Below are positions 9,271 to 19,393 of a stretch of DNA of 64,000 bases, in pieces. The translations under genes were made by a program, and so were the position numbers. Below the pieces are notes generated by a model. The model was not told the DNA's origin and did no database searches. It saw only the letters and a program-made list of their open reading frames with translations. Within the stretch, counting starts at the first letter, position 1, and each line of letters starts with the position of its first letter. Source of the stretch: Chloroflexota bacterium (GTDB lineage: Bacteria; Chloroflexota; Chloroflexia; Chloroflexales; Herpetosiphonaceae); assembly GCA_020161265.1 (NCBI GenBank), contig JAIUOC010000005.1, positions 372,001 through 436,000 of the forward strand, given 5' to 3'.

Positions 9271-11316
9271 ATGGCAAATCGTTTAATTCATGAAACTAGC
9301 CCTTATTTGTTGCAACACGCCGAAAACCCCGTCGATTGGTATGCTTGGGGTGAAGAGGCTTTGCAACGTGCCAAACAAGATGATAAACCAATTTTATTAA
9401 GTGTTGGCTATAGCGCCTGCCATTGGTGTCACGTTATGGCTCATGAATCGTTTGAAGATCCAGCGACTGCTGCGGTTATGAACGAATTATTTGTTAATAT
9501 CAAGGTTGATCGCGAAGAACGACCTGATATTGATTCGCTGTATATGGCCGCTGTCCAGGCCATGACCCGCCATGGCGGCTGGCCGATGACGGTCTTTTTA
9601 ACCCCCGATGGTGCACCGTTTTATGGTGGAACCTATTTTCCCCCAGAGCCGCGCCACAATATGCCTTCGTTCCAACAGGTGCTGCATGGCGTGGCCGAAG
9701 CCTACCGCGACCGTCGCGAAGAAGTGTTTCAGAGTGCCGAGCAGATGCGTGAGCATTTAGAAGATATTTTGAGCTTTGATCTTGAGCAAGTGAAGCTGAG
9801 CAAAAGCCAATTGAATGTGGCTGCTCAACGCCAAATGAGCCAATTCGATTCGCGCTTTGGTGGCTATGGCGGTGCACCTAAGTTCCCGCAAGCCTTGATT
9901 TTTGGTATGGTTTTGCGCACATGGCTGCGCAGCGAGGATCAAGATGCGCTCAATCAAGTGACCCAAACCTTGCAAGCAATGGCCAACGGCGGTATGTATG
10001 ATCAACTTGGTGGTGGTTTTGCGCGGTATTCGGTCGATGCTCAGTGGCTCGTGCCACACTTCGAGAAAATGCTCTACGATAATGCCTTGCTCAGCCAGCT
10101 CTATCTCGAAACCTACCAAGCCACCCATGAGCCGTTTTATCGCCGAATTGCTGAGGAAAGCATCACCTACATTTTACGCGATATGACCAGCCCTGATGGC
10201 GGTTTTTATGCTGCCGAAGATGCTGATAGCGAAGGCGAAGAGGGCAAGTTTTATGTTTGGAGCCTGGCTGAAATTCAGCAATTGCTTAGCCCTGAGGATG
10301 CTGCCCTTGCCCAGTTATATTGGAATATTCAGCCCGAAGGCAATTTTGAGGGCCATGCGATTTTGTATGTGCCCCAAGATCCGAGCGTGGTTGCCAAAGA
10401 GTTAAGCATTAGCGAGGCAGATTTGGCGCAGCGGATTGCCGTAATTCGTGCTACGCTCTTGGCGCAGCGCAATACGCGCATTCGCCCAGGCCGCGATGAA
10501 AAGATTTTGGCCTCGTGGAATGGCATGATGCTGCGCAGTTTGGCCTTTGCCGCCAATGTGCTCGATAACGCCGATTATCGCGCTGCGGCGATTCGCAACG
10601 CCGAATTTATTACCAGCAAGCTGTATCAAAACGGCCAATTGTATCGCTCCTATAAAGATGGTCAGGCCAAATTTAAGGGTTACCTCGAAGATTATGCCTG
10701 TGTTGCCGATGGCATGCTGGCTTTGTACGAGGCAACCTTTGATCTGCGCTGGTTGCACGTGGCGATTGAATTGGCCGAAAGCATGACCGAGCGCTTTTGG
10801 GATGCGCAACAACGCAGCTTTTTCGACACGGCCAGCGATCATGAACAATTGATCACGCGGCCCCGCGACCTTTACGACAATGCTACGCCTGCTGGTAATT
10901 CGGTGGCGGTTGATGTGTTGCTGCGTTTGGCCACCCTGCTTGATCGCTACGAATATCGCCAATATGCCGAAACCGTATTGGCGAATTTGAGCGGTGCATT
11001 GTTGCAACTGCCTGGGGCATTTGGGCGCTTGCTGGCTGCCGCCGATTTTGCGCTGGCTGAACCACGCGAAGTTGCCTTAATTGGCGATCCAGCTGATCCT
11101 GCATTCAAAGCGTTGTTGCAAGCGACCTATCGCAACTATCAGCCCAACAAAGTCGTGGCTGCCTGCAAGCCTGATGATCAAGCGGCTCAGCAGTTGATTC
11201 CGTTGTTGGCTGAACGACCATTGCTCAACCAACAAGCCACGGCGTATGTGTGTGTGCGGCGAGCTTGCAAGTTGCCAACCAACGATTCAAAAGAGTTGAT
11301 CAACCAATTAGGCTAA
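9271..11316 (+). CDS. YyaL/DUF255 thioredoxin-domain protein (SPATA20-like)
   Basis: A 681-residue cytoplasmic protein with an N-terminal thioredoxin-like domain (DUF255; C50 and C53 in [14 protein letters not shown]) followed by a long (alpha/alpha)6-barrel region resembling N-acylglucosamine 2-epimerase-type enzymes. Length and architecture match the YyaL/SPATA20 family exactly. The biochemical role is not established; thiol-redox or sugar-epimerase-like activity is inferred from the folds. AAGGAG lies 6 bases before the ATG. The next gene follows within 55 bases and may be cotranscribed. Confidence 0.9.
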   Translation: MANRLIHETSPYLLQHAENPVDWYAWGEEALQRAKQDDKPILLSVGYSACHWCHVMAHESFEDPATAAVMNELFVNIKVDREERPDIDSLYMAAVQAMTRHGGWPMTVFLTPDGAPFYGGTYFPPEPRHNMPSFQQVLHGVAEAYRDRREEVFQSAEQMREHLEDILSFDLEQVKLSKSQLNVAAQRQMSQFDSRFGGYGGAPKFPQALIFGMVLRTWLRSEDQDALNQVTQTLQAMANGGMYDQLGGGFARYSVDAQWLVPHFEKMLYDNALLSQLYLETYQATHEPFYRRIAEESITYILRDMTSPDGGFYAAEDADSEGEEGKFYVWSLAEIQQLLSPEDAALAQLYWNIQPEGNFEGHAILYVPQDPSVVAKELSISEADLAQRIAVIRATLLAQRNTRIRPGRDEKILASWNGMMLRSLAFAANVLDNADYRAAAIRNAEFITSKLYQNGQLYRSYKDGQAKFKGYLEDYACVADGMLALYEATFDLRWLHVAIELAESMTERFWDAQQRSFFDTASDHEQLITRPRDLYDNATPAGNSVAVDVLLRLATLLDRYEYRQYAETVLANLSGALLQLPGAFGRLLAAADFALAEPREVALIGDPADPAFKALLQATYRNYQPNKVVAACKPDDQAAQQLIPLLAERPLLNQQATAYVCVRRACKLPTNDSKELINQLG

Positions 11317-11369
11317 ATTGTTGGCGCAGTTTATGGGTAACCACAGGCTGCGCTATTTTTTGAGGAGCT

Positions 11370-12014
11370 ATGCGAGATTACATTTTACGCCTGATCGAAC
11401 AATTTGGCCTTATTTGGCGCAAGATTGTGCGTTTGTACGAGGCTGGATCAATCGAAGAGGCCCAAGCCACAATCAACACAGCCTATCGCGATTTATTCGA
11501 TACCCATAGCCATTTTGTCGATTTATTGCCCGATGAAGATTTGCTCAAGTTAGTTCAATTCGAGGGCACGATTGATCTTGATCGTTGTGCAGTGCTGGCA
11601 GCCTTGCATGTTGCCGAAGGCCAGTGTTTCCAAGCACAAGGAATGATCGATGAGGCCTATCGGCGTTTTGATCGAGCCTTGATGCTCTATGGCTCCTTGG
11701 TGCGTTCAGGCCAGCAAATTCCGCCTGAAGTGCGTGAGGCGGCTAAGGTTGGGCTACACGAATTGAACAATTATGAGCTAGAGCCTGCAACTCTTGATGA
11801 TGCTTGGCGCGTCTATGCAGCAGTCGGCGATTATCCCAATGCCGAAGATTATCTCTGGCAGTGGCTTGAGGCAACCGAATTTGCCGAAGCCGCATGCAGC
11901 GATGCTCAGGCGTGGTATCATCAATTGCTCACTCGCAGCGATGCCAGCCTTGAGCAATTGGGCTTGCCACGGCAGGAGATCGAGCAAAGCCTTGGCCAAC
12001 TCGCCGCACATTAG
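11370..12014 (+). CDS. DUF6483-like helical repeat protein
   Basis: Unknown function, 214 residues. The N-terminus MRDYILRLIEQFGLIWRKI matches the start typical of DUF6483-type proteins. The remainder is helical with TPR-like periodicity (residues 75-115 and 130-165). GAGGAGC lies just before the ATG. It sits between the DUF255 gene and the oxidoreductase in one direction with gaps under 60 bases, so an operon is likely. Confidence 0.65.
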   Translation: MRDYILRLIEQFGLIWRKIVRLYEAGSIEEAQATINTAYRDLFDTHSHFVDLLPDEDLLKLVQFEGTIDLDRCAVLAALHVAEGQCFQAQGMIDEAYRRFDRALMLYGSLVRSGQQIPPEVREAAKVGLHELNNYELEPATLDDAWRVYAAVGDYPNAEDYLWQWLEATEFAEAACSDAQAWYHQLLTRSDASLEQLGLPRQEIEQSLGQLAAH

Positions 12015-12041
12015 GATTGCATTGCGCTCCAAGGGAGGTTT

Positions 12042-13088
12042 ATGTCGATGAAAATTGCAATTATTGGAACCGGTTGGGGTGCTCGCGTTCAGGTGCCAGC
12101 CTTTCGTTCGGCTGGGCTGAAAATCGTGGGGATCGCCGCCCAAAATTATGAAAAAACTCAGCGTGAAGCTGCCACTTTAAATGTTGAAGCCTTTGAGCAT
12201 TGGCGTGATTTGCTCAGCAGCGATGCCGATTTGATTTCGATTGTGACCCCACCAGGGACGCATTGCGAAATCAGCGTAGCGGCCTTAGAAGCTGGCAAGC
12301 ATGTGTTGTGCGAAAAACCAACAGCATTAAATGTGCTCGAAGCCCAAACCATGCTCGAAGCCGCCCAAGCCCATCCTGAGCAATTGAGTTTGATCGATCA
12401 TGAATTGCGCTTTTTACCAATTTTTCAAATGGCGCGGGCGTTGATTAATGATGGTGCGATCGGCCAGATTCGCCATGTCAATAGCAGCGTGATCTTCTCT
12501 TCGCGAGCTGACCCGCAACGCCCTTGGAACTGGTGGAGCGATAAAGAACAAGCTGGCGGCGCTTGGGGCGCGATTGGCTCACACCAAATTGATATGTTGC
12601 GCTGGTTGTGTGGCGATTTTAGCTCAATTCGCGCAAGCTTGCACACCTTTGTAACTGAACGACCACTCGACGATCAACTTTTGCCTGTGACCAGTGACGA
12701 TTTTGCCACGGCTCAAGTGCGTTTGGCGAATGGTGGTTTTGCTTCAATTATGATTAGCGGCGTGGCGGCGCTGAATGAAAACGATCGCATGATCATTCAC
12801 GGCGAACATGGTGCGATCAAAATTGAAGGTGCTCGTTTGTGGCATGCCGAGCGTGATGGCGAGTGGCAAGAGCGCACACCCGCCCATACGGTAGCGATTC
12901 CAAGCGAAATTAGTGGTAACTTTCCAGTGGGAACGGTCTACCTTGGTCATGCCTTGAAGGCCTACAGCCGTGGTCAGCTTGATGCATTGGAGCAAGCAGC
13001 CACGTTTAGCGATGGCTTGTTGACCCAAAGTTTGCTTGATGCTGCTCATCGCTCCGATGAAAACGACGGTGGCTGGATTACGATCTAG
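12042..13088 (+). CDS. Gfo/Idh/MocA-family oxidoreductase
   Basis: NAD(P)-dependent dehydrogenase of sugar or cyclitol type, 348 residues. The Rossmann motif GTGWGARVQVP is at residues 9-19 and the catalytic-region EKP motif contains K92 (CEKPTALN). The C-terminal half is the expected alpha/beta substrate domain with GGAWGAIGSHQID, where a conserved His sits in the active site. GGGAGG is 5 bases upstream of the ATG. The specific substrate cannot be predicted. Confidence 0.87.
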   Translation: MSMKIAIIGTGWGARVQVPAFRSAGLKIVGIAAQNYEKTQREAATLNVEAFEHWRDLLSSDADLISIVTPPGTHCEISVAALEAGKHVLCEKPTALNVLEAQTMLEAAQAHPEQLSLIDHELRFLPIFQMARALINDGAIGQIRHVNSSVIFSSRADPQRPWNWWSDKEQAGGAWGAIGSHQIDMLRWLCGDFSSIRASLHTFVTERPLDDQLLPVTSDDFATAQVRLANGGFASIMISGVAALNENDRMIIHGEHGAIKIEGARLWHAERDGEWQERTPAHTVAIPSEISGNFPVGTVYLGHALKAYSRGQLDALEQAATFSDGLLTQSLLDAAHRSDENDGGWITI

Positions 13089-13102
13089 CTGGTTAAATGC
13101 CA

Positions 13103-13131
13103 AGCCGCGCTCTGCACAAGAGCGCGGCTTT
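13103..13131. terminator. Bidirectional terminator between convergent genes
   Basis: AGCCGCGCTCT and AGAGCGCGGCT form an 11-bp GC-rich stem flanked by T/A runs on both sides. It lies between the oxidoreductase (plus) and galT (minus). Confidence 0.88.
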
Positions 13132-13145
13132 TGAATTTAATCAGG

Positions 13146-14183
13146 TTACTGAGCTTTAGTCCAATGCAGGCTGGGTAAATCGCGTAGCCGTTGCGCGGCG
13201 GTTTCGGCGGTTAAGTCGCGCTGTGGTTGGGCCAACATTTCGTAGCCAACCATAAATTTGCGCACCGTGGCCGAGCGTAACAATGGCGGGTAAATATGGG
13301 CATGCACCACATGATGGGGATATTGTTCGCCATCGCAGGGGGCATTGTGCCAACCAAACGTATAGGGAAACGAGGTTTGAAACAAATTATCGTAGCGAAT
13401 CAGGGTATGGCTGAGTAAATCGGCGAGGCCATCGCGTTCAGCTTCGCTTAATTCGGCCAAGGTGCTCACCGCCCGACGTGGCAAAAGCATGGTTTCGTAC
13501 GGCCAAACTGCCCAAAATGGCACGACCGCTGCCCAGTAATCGTTGGCATAGACCACCCGTTCGCCTCGTGCTAATTCTTGCTCGACATAATCGATGAGTA
13601 ATGGGCGTTGGTGTTGAGCAAAGTAAGCTTTTTGGCTGCGCTGTTCGGTGGCGACAAGCGTTGGAATGCTTTCGTTGGCCCAAATTTGACCATGCGGGTG
13701 TGGATTGCTCGCCCCCATCGCTGCCCCGCGATTTTCAAAAATCTCAACATGCTTGATCCAATCGATCGCAGCTAGCTCGCTAAATTGGCTGGCCCACAAA
13801 TCGACGACCAAACGAATATCAGGAATCTCCATTTCGGCCAAGGTCAAATCGTGGCGTGGCGAGAAACAAATCACCCGACAAATGCCTCGTTCGCTATGGG
13901 CTTGAAATAATCCATCATCAAGTGCTGCGCTTGGGCTATCGGGCAACAAGGCGGCGAAATCGTTGGGAAACACAAAGGTGCTAGCGTAAGCTGGGTTGAT
14001 CTCGCCATTGGCCCGAGTTACTCCCGGGCAAAGGTAGCATTGCGGATCAAAGGCTGGGCGCTGGTCGGGAATGGTTTTTTCGACCTGGCCTTGCCATGGG
14101 CGGGCAGTTCGATGTGGCGAAACCAAGACCCATTCGTCAGTCAGCGGGTTGTAGCGGCGATGGGGCGTATCACTGAGATTCAT
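13146..14183 (-). CDS. galT: Galactose-1-phosphate uridylyltransferase
   Basis: Leloir-pathway enzyme that transfers UMP between UDP-glucose and galactose-1-phosphate, 345 residues. The nucleotidylated histidine is H164 in NPHPHGQIW. Zinc ligands C49 and C52 (CYLC) are present, and H111 (FSPRHD) is a further candidate. The ATG at 14183 is preceded by AGGAGC, so the in-frame extension to 14249 is rejected. Its start is 11 bases after the stop of the M24-like gene, an operonic arrangement. No galK or galE is in the window. Confidence 0.93.
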   Translation of the reverse strand: MNLSDTPHRRYNPLTDEWVLVSPHRTARPWQGQVEKTIPDQRPAFDPQCYLCPGVTRANGEINPAYASTFVFPNDFAALLPDSPSAALDDGLFQAHSERGICRVICFSPRHDLTLAEMEIPDIRLVVDLWASQFSELAAIDWIKHVEIFENRGAAMGASNPHPHGQIWANESIPTLVATEQRSQKAYFAQHQRPLLIDYVEQELARGERVVYANDYWAAVVPFWAVWPYETMLLPRRAVSTLAELSEAERDGLADLLSHTLIRYDNLFQTSFPYTFGWHNAPCDGEQYPHHVVHAHIYPPLLRSATVRKFMVGYEMLAQPQRDLTAETAAQRLRDLPSLHWTKAQ

Positions 14184-14194
14184 TGGGCTTGCTC

Positions 14195-15274
14195 CTAAAT
14201 GACTAATGGTAATGCTCGGCGTAAACCTGCATACTCCACACTTGGCCAAGCAGGATCAACCGAAAGAACTTCGATTCCAGTAGCGCTGCGAATAATTGTA
14301 TCTTCAATTTTCACGCCAGCTAAACTGGGATTCCAAGCCATTGCTGTGTTGGCTTCGATGATCGTTGGTTCGCCTGGCCGCGCCACAACTTCGCGTGAAC
14401 GATAGCCAGTTGTGCCACCTTGATGCAACCGCTGCATCTGCTCAACGACACCACGCTTGGTATAAGCCGCTACGGCTGCATCGTAAACCGCGCCAACTGT
14501 ACTGCCAATTTGGGCGGCGGCGATCATCTCGGCTTCGATTGCAATCACTTGTTCGTAGCTGGCGCGTTCGGCAGCAGTTTCAGGCCGAAAATGAATATAG
14601 CGGCTGACGTTGGCATACAAACCGCCTTGACGCGCACAAACCACTAGCATCGCGCGTTGGCCGATTGGCTCGTGGGTGGCTGGCAAGTGGCCATACAACG
14701 GCAAACGACGCTCGCCACCAACCAAGGTCAAGGCTGGGTGAATGCCATGGCTCCAAAGCTCGGCAGCGGCGGCTCCCGCCAATTGAAATTCTGTCCACTC
14801 AGGTTTTGCAGCACTCAGCACCTTGGTCATAATTTGAGCAGTCGTGCGGCCAAGCGTTTGATAACGGGCAATTTCTTCGGGCACTAAGCGCAATTTAGCT
14901 GCAACTAATTCGGGTGGTAGGCTAACTTCGCCTTGGGCTGGCCGATCCGAGGCCACCAAGGTCGCGTTGCTCCATTCGCGCACTGCCTGATTGAGTACGT
15001 AGGGTGTAGCCCAACTGGTCGCCCAAAGTTGATATTCGGCAGGAATGCCTTGGTCACGCAAACGATCAACTTCGACCGAATCAGTGACGATAAACGCTTG
15101 ATCGGCGGTGATCACCACCTCGGCAATCCCGGTTTCGGTGGTTAAAATCACCACATTATCTAAGCCTGCTGTGGCCCATGCAAACCAATCGACACCGCGC
15201 AACCGCACAGCGCCATATTTATAACGTGCCATCGCTGCACGCACAATGGCAAGCTTGTTAGCTATTTCAGTCAT
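14195..15274 (-). CDS. M24-fold (pita-bread) protein, probably not a metallopeptidase
   Basis: A 359-residue relative of Xaa-Pro peptidase/creatinase, with the creatinase N-domain (about 1-140) and pita-bread C-domain. Of the five metal ligands of active M24 peptidases, the first two aspartates align with Cys and Asn ([15 protein letters not shown]) and the first Glu aligns with Asn (MAWNPS). Only the His (RLHQGG) and the last Glu (VKIEDT) remain. It therefore probably lacks the dinuclear metal site, as creatinase does, and may be a metal-free hydrolase or a binding protein. It lies directly upstream of galT in one direction. Confidence 0.72.
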   Translation of the reverse strand: MTEIANKLAIVRAAMARYKYGAVRLRGVDWFAWATAGLDNVVILTTETGIAEVVITADQAFIVTDSVEVDRLRDQGIPAEYQLWATSWATPYVLNQAVREWSNATLVASDRPAQGEVSLPPELVAAKLRLVPEEIARYQTLGRTTAQIMTKVLSAAKPEWTEFQLAGAAAAELWSHGIHPALTLVGGERRLPLYGHLPATHEPIGQRAMLVVCARQGGLYANVSRYIHFRPETAAERASYEQVIAIEAEMIAAAQIGSTVGAVYDAAVAAYTKRGVVEQMQRLHQGGTTGYRSREVVARPGEPTIIEANTAMAWNPSLAGVKIEDTIIRSATGIEVLSVDPAWPSVEYAGLRRALPLVI

Positions 15275-15361
15275 AGCCCAAAATCCTTGTCTAGATGCGA
15301 TTATTGATGTCTATAGGATACACGAGCCGTAGGGCGCGAAAGTGCAAAATTTGTAACGGGA

Positions 15362-16396
15362 TTAAGCGCTTTGCAGCACCTCGGCGATGATGCTGGCGGC
15401 CTCGGCGCATTGCTCGCGATTAACATCAACATGGGTTACAGCCCGTAAACGACCTTTGAATGGCACGATCAAAACCCCGGCTTGGCGCAAGCGTTCAACC
15501 AATTGTTCAGGGCTAAACGTGCTATCGCGCAAGCCAAAAACGATAATATTGGTTTGCACCGAAGCCAAATCAAGCTCGATTTGCGGCAATTGGCTGAGTG
15601 CTTCGGCCAGCATTTTGGCATTCACATGGTCATCGATCAAGCGTTCGCGGCCTTCGTTGAGTGCAATCATGCCCGCCGCTGCGACTACGCCAACTTGGCG
15701 CATGCCGCCGCCAAGCATTTTGCGCCAGCGATGGACCTTTTTGATAAACTCGCCTGAGCCAGCCACAATCGAGCCAATTGGCGCACCCAAGCCTTTGGAT
15801 AAGCAAAATTGCACGCTATCGACATGCTTGGTGATGGTGCTAGCTGGCACGCCGAGCGCCACGGCTGCATTGAACACCCGTGCGCCATCCATATGCACTG
15901 GCAAGTTTTGGCTGCTGGCCCATTGCTGCACCTGTGCCAAATATTCCAACGAAAGCACCGTGCCACCACAGCGATTGTGGCTATTTTCTAGACACACCAG
16001 GCCTGCCTGAGCGGCATGGGCATCGTAGGCTGGGCGTACTGCTGCATTCAAGGCCGCTAAATCCAGCTCGCCTTGGGCATTGGTTGGGATGGGATGAAAC
16101 ACCAAGCCACCCAAGGCTGAAGCGCCACCCGCCTCATAATGATAAATATGCGATTCATCGCCAAGCAACAGCTCTTGACCACGCCCAGCATGGGCCAAAA
16201 TTGCCGCCAAATTGCCCATCGTGCCGCTTGGCACAAAAATTGCCGCCTCTTTGCCAACCAGATCGGCGGCATAGCGCTGTAATTGATTGACCGTTGGATC
16301 ATCGCCAAACACATCGTCGCCAACCTCGGCGTGATGCATGGCCTCACGCATGGCCAAACTTGGCTTCGTAACGGTATCGCTGCGCAAATCGATCAT
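15362..16396 (-). CDS. ltaE: Low-specificity L-threonine aldolase
   Basis: PLP-dependent aldolase that cleaves threonine or allo-threonine to glycine and acetaldehyde, 344 residues. The N-terminal MIDLRSDTVTKP is diagnostic. The PLP-binding lysine is K201 in FCLSKGLGAPIGS, and HMDGARVFNAA supplies the cofactor-ring aspartate. The ATG at 16396 has AAGGAG seven bases upstream, so the extension to 16423 is rejected. Eighty-seven bases separate its stop from the M24-like gene start. Confidence 0.92.
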   Translation of the reverse strand: MIDLRSDTVTKPSLAMREAMHHAEVGDDVFGDDPTVNQLQRYAADLVGKEAAIFVPSGTMGNLAAILAHAGRGQELLLGDESHIYHYEAGGASALGGLVFHPIPTNAQGELDLAALNAAVRPAYDAHAAQAGLVCLENSHNRCGGTVLSLEYLAQVQQWASSQNLPVHMDGARVFNAAVALGVPASTITKHVDSVQFCLSKGLGAPIGSIVAGSGEFIKKVHRWRKMLGGGMRQVGVVAAAGMIALNEGRERLIDDHVNAKMLAEALSQLPQIELDLASVQTNIIVFGLRDSTFSPEQLVERLRQAGVLIVPFKGRLRAVTHVDVNREQCAEAASIIAEVLQSA

Positions 16397-16616
16397 GGTT
16401 AACTCCTTCAAAATTTTAGCCAATTACCCGCCTAAAGTTACTGGCAAGTGGCTGCTGAAGCACCAAACAATTATATCAAAAGCTTTCGGGAACAAATTGA
16501 AAGCCTGTGGCGTTGAGTATACAGAAACCAAATAAGCAGCGCATCACCCAAGCCGGATGGAGCTGAGCACTGCTTGTAGAGTTCACTTAATTGCTTGTTA
16601 GTATGAGGAATGGATA

Positions 16617-17348
16617 ATGAACGCTCGTAACTCAATTATTGGTTGGTCGTTGGCACTGTTGTTGATTGTTGGGTTTGGAATTACCTCGTTGGTGATTTTA
16701 CCCCGTGGTAGTGCCGCCCAAACCGATACCGAGAGCCGCAAACGAATTTCAGTTACTGGTCGCGGCGAAGTCAAGGTAACGCCCGATATTGCCTATGTGA
16801 CGATTGGGGTTAACACCAACGCAGCAGATGCCAAAAGCGCTTTGAGCGAAAATAACACCAAAATGAATGCCTTGATCGAGCAATTGAAAGCCGCTGGCAT
16901 TGCCGAAGCCGATATTCAAACCACCAACCTTAACATCTCGCCAAGCTACGATTACTCGGGCAACACCCCAGTTTTGAAGGGCTACGATGTCAACAACAGC
17001 GTGCGCGTCAAAGTTTCGGTGAGCGATGCTGGTGGTTTATTGGATAAAGTGGTTGAAGTTGGCGCAAACAACATTTCAGGCTTGAGTTTTGATGTCGCCG
17101 ACCCAGCTAAATCATTGGAAGCCGCTCGCCAAGCTGCAATCAAAGATGCTCAATTGCGGGCCGAACAATACGCCGCTGTTAGCAACGCTCAAGTTGGCGA
17201 AGTATTGGTTATCAGCGAAACGTCAACTCCTGTAACCTACCCAGTGGCCTACGAATCACGCGATATGGCCGCCGGCGCTGGCGCACCAATCCAACCAGGC
17301 CAACAAAGCCAAGTTATCGAAGTTCAAGTGATTTTCGAACTAAAGTAA
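16617..17348 (+). CDS. SIMPL-domain (DUF541) exported protein
   Basis: A 243-residue protein with an N-terminal signal/anchor at residues 8-29, then a SIMPL domain starting at ISVTGRGEVKVTPDIAYVTIGV. That is the family hallmark and also occurs in the E. coli oxidative-stress protein YggE. It acts outside the membrane or on the surface, and its function is unclear. The C-terminus VIEVQVIFELK closes the domain. Divergent from the threonine aldolase, with a terminator 38 bases after its stop. Confidence 0.87.
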   Translation: MNARNSIIGWSLALLLIVGFGITSLVILPRGSAAQTDTESRKRISVTGRGEVKVTPDIAYVTIGVNTNAADAKSALSENNTKMNALIEQLKAAGIAEADIQTTNLNISPSYDYSGNTPVLKGYDVNNSVRVKVSVSDAGGLLDKVVEVGANNISGLSFDVADPAKSLEAARQAAIKDAQLRAEQYAAVSNAQVGEVLVISETSTPVTYPVAYESRDMAAGAGAPIQPGQQSQVIEVQVIFELK

Positions 17349-17386
17349 GCTAGCTAAATTTCAATCGAGGCTAGATTAAATCGGGG

Positions 17387-17424
17387 GCTTGCTCAAGTAT
17401 TATGCTTGAGCAAGCCTGTTTTTT
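17387..17424 (+). terminator. Rho-independent terminator
   Basis: GCTTGCTCAAG and CTTGAGCAAGC form an 11-bp stem with a 7-nt loop, then CTG and six T. Confidence 0.88.
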
Positions 17425-17454
17425 ATAGTGGGGGTTGGTTGTTGGGGGCTAGTA

Positions 17455-17600
17455 AGTCCGAATAAAGAGCATAGAGCATAGAACATAGAGCATAAATAAG
17501 GACTGGGAATTAGAAGATTATTTGTGGAATTCGTGGAATTCGTGGCTAAAAATAACTTTCGTGCTCTTCGCGTCCTTCGTGGTTTCGTCCTTCATGGATC
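17455..17600. repeat. Intergenic repeat mosaic
   Basis: Tandem GAGCATAGAGCATAGAACATAG units, a duplicated GGAATTCGT, then CTTCGTG/CTTCGCG 9-nt repeats. It fills the gap between the SIMPL terminator and the 3' end of osmC. Confidence 0.75.
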
Positions 17601-17601
17601 T

Positions 17602-17958
17602 TCAAACTTGGCGAATCGTAATTACTGGCGGATGCTCCAAGGTTGCATGAACTGTACAATGTTGGGCGGCGCGTAATACGGCAGCTTGACGAGCTGCGGA
17701 GATGCTGACTGGGAGCATAACCTCAATTTCGTAGCGATCGATTCGGCGTGGCTCGCTGCCAAAACTCCAGCGAATGACCAAGCTGGTTTCGCTTAAATCA
17801 AGCTCAGCAGTTTGGGCGTAGCGCTCCATCACCGCAGCGGTGCAACCAACCAAGGCGGCTGCCTGCAATTGGACAGGATTGAGATCAGCGGGATAGCCAA
17901 ATGACTGGCCATCAAAAATGAGATCAAGTTGATCGGATTGTGTAACTGAAATTCGCAT
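17602..17958 (-). CDS. OsmC-family peroxiredoxin-like protein
   Basis: Small (118-residue) OsmC/Ohr-fold protein that reduces organic hydroperoxides with two cysteines. C39 sits in AALVGCTAAVM after the typical NPVQLQAAAL helix, and C101 sits in CTVHATLEHP. Both match the family positions. The ATG at 17958 has AAAGGTG upstream; an extension to 17982 would need TTG. Divergent from the TolB-like lipoprotein with 42 bases between starts. Confidence 0.87.
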   Translation of the reverse strand: MRISVTQSDQLDLIFDGQSFGYPADLNPVQLQAAALVGCTAAVMERYAQTAELDLSETSLVIRWSFGSEPRRIDRYEIEVMLPVSISAARQAAVLRAAQHCTVHATLEHPPVITIRQV

Positions 17959-18000
17959 AAAACACCTTTTCCAAATGATCAAAATCTGTGTGAGGAATCT

Positions 18001-18975
18001 ATGAACCTTGTGCGTAGCTTAACATTAATTGGCTTGTTTGGCTGTTTAACTGGCTGTATGAGCACAACCGCCGAGCCAACTAGCCAACCTACTACTGTGC
18101 CTTCAACCCCTACGCTTGCAGCTATTGCAACGCCAACTATGGGCGAAGTGCCGCAACGTTTGGCTTTTGTTGCCAATCAGCCCAATGCTGTGACAATTAT
18201 GCTGGCAGCGCTTGATGGCAGTCCTGCCCAAGTGCTCAATCCTGATTTTCCGATGGCGCTTGACCCAAGTTGGTCGCCTGATGGCAATGAATTGGCCTTT
18301 GCGGTGCAAGATAGTGATGGCTTCAACATTTATATCAGTGCTGCTGATGGCAGTAATCTCGTTCAAGTAACCACCGAGGCTGGTGACGATCAACACCCAA
18401 GTTGGTCACCTGATGGGCAACAATTGGTCTTTCAATCAAATCGCTCGGGCAATGATGAAATTTATCGCGTTAATCGTGATGGTGGCAACGTGCTGCAACT
18501 GACCAATGATCCAGCCCAAGATTGGATGCCAAGTTGGTCGCCTGATGGTAGTTTGATCGCATTTAGTTCATCGCGTGGGTTCAACAACGAGGAATCAGCG
18601 GGCCGTGAATTGTATTTGATTCAGCCTGATGGTCAAAACTTACAGCAATTAACCAAAGCTCGTGGCCGCGCTCAAAGCCCTGCATGGTCGCCTGATAGCC
18701 AGCAATTGGCCTATGTGTTTTTTGATAGTGCTATGGTTGGCGGAGATGTTGCGAGTAATACAATCTATACCATCAAGCGTGATGGCAGCGATGCAACGTT
18801 ATTGCAAGATAATGCCTTCAATCCCCAATGGCTTGATCAGCGGATTGTCTTCACCACCTATGATTTGAACACCTATCATACGGCCCTGCGTAGCTTGGAT
18901 TTGAATACGCTGCAAGTGAGCGTGCCGATCAGCATGACGGAGCTTGATTTGATGCAACCAGTATTCAATCGTTGA
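18001..18975 (+). CDS. TolB-like beta-propeller lipoprotein
   Basis: A 324-residue exported lipoprotein. The signal sequence ends in the lipobox LTGCMS (Cys about residue 19), then a Thr/Pro linker. Four PD40/WD40-like blades are visible from their PSWSPDG or PAWSPDS signatures at about residues 95, 136, 178 and 227. The length suits a six-bladed propeller. Such proteins bind peptides or sugars at the envelope. There is no Tol-Pal context, so the partner is unknown. Confidence 0.83.
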   Translation: MNLVRSLTLIGLFGCLTGCMSTTAEPTSQPTTVPSTPTLAAIATPTMGEVPQRLAFVANQPNAVTIMLAALDGSPAQVLNPDFPMALDPSWSPDGNELAFAVQDSDGFNIYISAADGSNLVQVTTEAGDDQHPSWSPDGQQLVFQSNRSGNDEIYRVNRDGGNVLQLTNDPAQDWMPSWSPDGSLIAFSSSRGFNNEESAGRELYLIQPDGQNLQQLTKARGRAQSPAWSPDSQQLAYVFFDSAMVGGDVASNTIYTIKRDGSDATLLQDNAFNPQWLDQRIVFTTYDLNTYHTALRSLDLNTLQVSVPISMTELDLMQPVFNR

Positions 18976-19025
18976 GCTGAATTTAACCATGAAGCGTAGC
19001 TGCAAATTTAGAAGGGATGGCTTAG

Positions 19026-19274
19026 ATGCTGCCAGTTCAGTGTGCGATGTGTCAATCCAACAACATTATTCCAACTGCAACCATTCACGAGATGGAAAAA
19101 CGCAATGAACGCCTGATGGTGACGGTCTATACCAATCCCAAGGCTGTTTTTGCTAAGGGCGGGGTTGATACGTGGGTAACTTGTGCCATTTGCGGTGAGT
19201 GTGGCCACATTATGCTGTATGCCGAAGATCCTCAAGCCTTGTGGCAAGCCTATCAAGCTCAGCAAAACAGTTAA
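19026..19274 (+). CDS. Small zinc-ribbon protein
   Basis: An 82-residue protein with CAMC near the N-terminus (C6, C9) and CAICGEC at about residues 53-59, a spacing that would bind one zinc as a ribbon. AGAAGGGATGG lies ahead of the ATG. Function is unknown; nucleic-acid or protein binding is inferred from the ribbon. Fifty bases separate it from the TolB-like gene, so they may share a transcript. Confidence 0.72.
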   Translation: MLPVQCAMCQSNNIIPTATIHEMEKRNERLMVTVYTNPKAVFAKGGVDTWVTCAICGECGHIMLYAEDPQALWQAYQAQQNS

Positions 19275-19299
19275 TACCTGAGGATCTGCGCAAAGAAAT

Positions 19300-19393
19300 G
19301 AGGCTATAGGCTATGGGCTGTCGGAAGATTTGTCGATTGTATCCAATACCTCAGTCTCAACAGCCTATAGCCACCAGCCAATAGCCATAAAGT
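19300..19393. repeat. Foldback repeat: GGCTATAGGCTATGG pair
   Basis: A GGCTATAGGCTATGGGCTG arm and, about 40 bases on, the inverted CAGCCTATAGCCACCAGCC arm. The mRNA could fold back on itself after the zinc-ribbon gene. The same family flanks queA on the other side at 20442-20470. Confidence 0.7.

Noticed and set aside
17455..17600. CRISPR-like or phage-derived short repeats
   Set aside because: Units of 9-10 bp are contiguous without spacers and recur in many gaps with no cas genes.
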